Source of the DNA: UBA1151 sp963579925
Lineage (GTDB): Bacteria > Chloroflexota > Dehalococcoidia > Lucifugimonadales > Lucifugimonadaceae
Assembly (NCBI GenBank): GCA_963579925.1
Contig: CAUZJA010000186.1
Span: 1 to 5,600, forward strand
Reading direction: 5' to 3'
DNA length: 5,600 nt
The notes below the pieces were generated by a model. The model was not told where the DNA came from and ran no database searches. It saw only the letters and a program-made list of their open reading frames with translations. Positions 5,219-5,600 of this stretch are shown piece by piece (position 1 is the stretch's first letter; every line of letters starts with the position of its first letter). The position numbers were made by a program, and so were the translations under genes.

Positions 5219-5600
5219 ATGACTGGCAACGCCACCCCGCCACCAACACCAGAGATAATTGAGAAACTAGCCGATGGCGCAATGGCTGCGTTCGCGATGC
5301 TGGCGGGAATGCAGCTTGATCTGTTCACCCCTCTCAAAGATGGTCCGAAGAGTGCTGTTGAGATAGCTGACACTATCGGCGCCGACCCCGACAAGCTGAG
5401 TCTTTTGCTCCACGCCCTTGTTGCGGCTGAGATGTTGACCGTTGATGGTGGACTGTTCTCCAATACGTCAGAGTCAAACCATTACCTCGTTAACAGTGAA
5501 CCTACGTACATTGGGGGGGCACGCCAATCGTTTTTTGTCAGTCGCTGGCAGGAAGCATCTCTGACAGCTGAATCGGTTCGCACGGGAAAGGCGCAATCCA
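5219..5600 (+). CDS. O-methyltransferase, N-terminal dimerisation domain (partial, runs off right edge)
   Basis: From ATG 5219 the frame is open to the window end (127 codons). The visible part is the winged-helix dimerisation domain that precedes the SAM-binding domain in the plant-type/acetylserotonin-type O-methyltransferase family. Residues 30-60 (GMQLDLFTPLKDGPKSAVEI, then ADTIGADPDKL) form the characteristic helix pair. LLLHALVAAEMLTVDGGLFS (62-81) is the recognition helix plus wing, and NHYLVNSEPTYIGG (87-100) is the usual link into the catalytic part. Such enzymes methylate hydroxyl groups on small aromatic or polyketide substrates using S-adenosylmethionine. The catalytic domain lies outside the window, so neither activity nor substrate can be judged. 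The gene is divergent from the SMP-30 remnant, with about 190 bases between them that should hold its promoter. Confidence 0.85.
   Translation, partial: MTGNATPPPTPEIIEKLADGAMAAFAMLAGMQLDLFTPLKDGPKSAVEIADTIGADPDKLSLLLHALVAAEMLTVDGGLFSNTSESNHYLVNSEPTYIGGARQSFFVSRWQEASLTAESVRTGKAQS

Noticed and set aside
5038..5463. 141-codon minus-strand open frame opposite the methyltransferase start
   Set aside because: It is antisense to a clear methyltransferase domain and does not contain the missing SMP-30 N-terminus.

Overview
This is a bacterial window of medium-to-high GC content by eye. It mixes a few intact genes with eroded gene remnants and long non-coding stretches. The gene families present (a DUF664/DinB-type protein, a LicD-type transferase, SMP-30/gluconolactonase, a dimerising O-methyltransferase, a coiled-coil lipoprotein) suit an uncultured environmental bacterium. 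A Chloroflexota/SAR202-like origin is my guess from the family mix only. No rRNA, tRNA, CRISPR array or intact transposase is visible.

Layout, left to right. Positions 3-158 (+) may be the last 51 codons of a gene entering from the left. Positions 159-1237 hold no convincing gene, only a nested hairpin (318-352), a minus-strand open stretch encoding one hydrophobic segment (403-549) and a GC-rich block with three GGCTGCGCG copies (643-678). Positions 1238-1729 (+) encode a DinB/DUF664 protein. Positions 1730-2122 are intergenic and contain a 144-bp element with perfect 13-bp inverted ends that resemble IS3-family tips, followed by a hairpin just before the next gene. Positions 2123-3067 (+) encode a LicD-type protein with an added C-terminal beta-sandwich-like domain. 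Positions 3200-3570 (+) are a broken ankyrin-repeat gene with a likely frameshift in an (AC)4 tract.

Positions 3668-4264 (+) encode a lipoprotein with a coiled coil, flanked by near-identical 20-bp direct repeats. Positions 4397-5029 (-) are an SMP-30 gene missing its N-terminal third. Its homology stops at an in-frame TAG that lies inside a 17-bp imperfect inverted repeat (5018-5072). Positions 5219-5600 (+) hold the start of an O-methyltransferase that continues past the right edge.

The genes do not form a pathway or a tight operon: spacing is wide, the SMP-30 remnant points against the rest, and at least two genes are decayed. The window reads as an accessory, rearranged region. I did not find a convincing new multi-gene system. 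The best leads are the small IS-like element, the LicD fusion, the repeat-flanked lipoprotein and the inverted repeat at the SMP-30 break.
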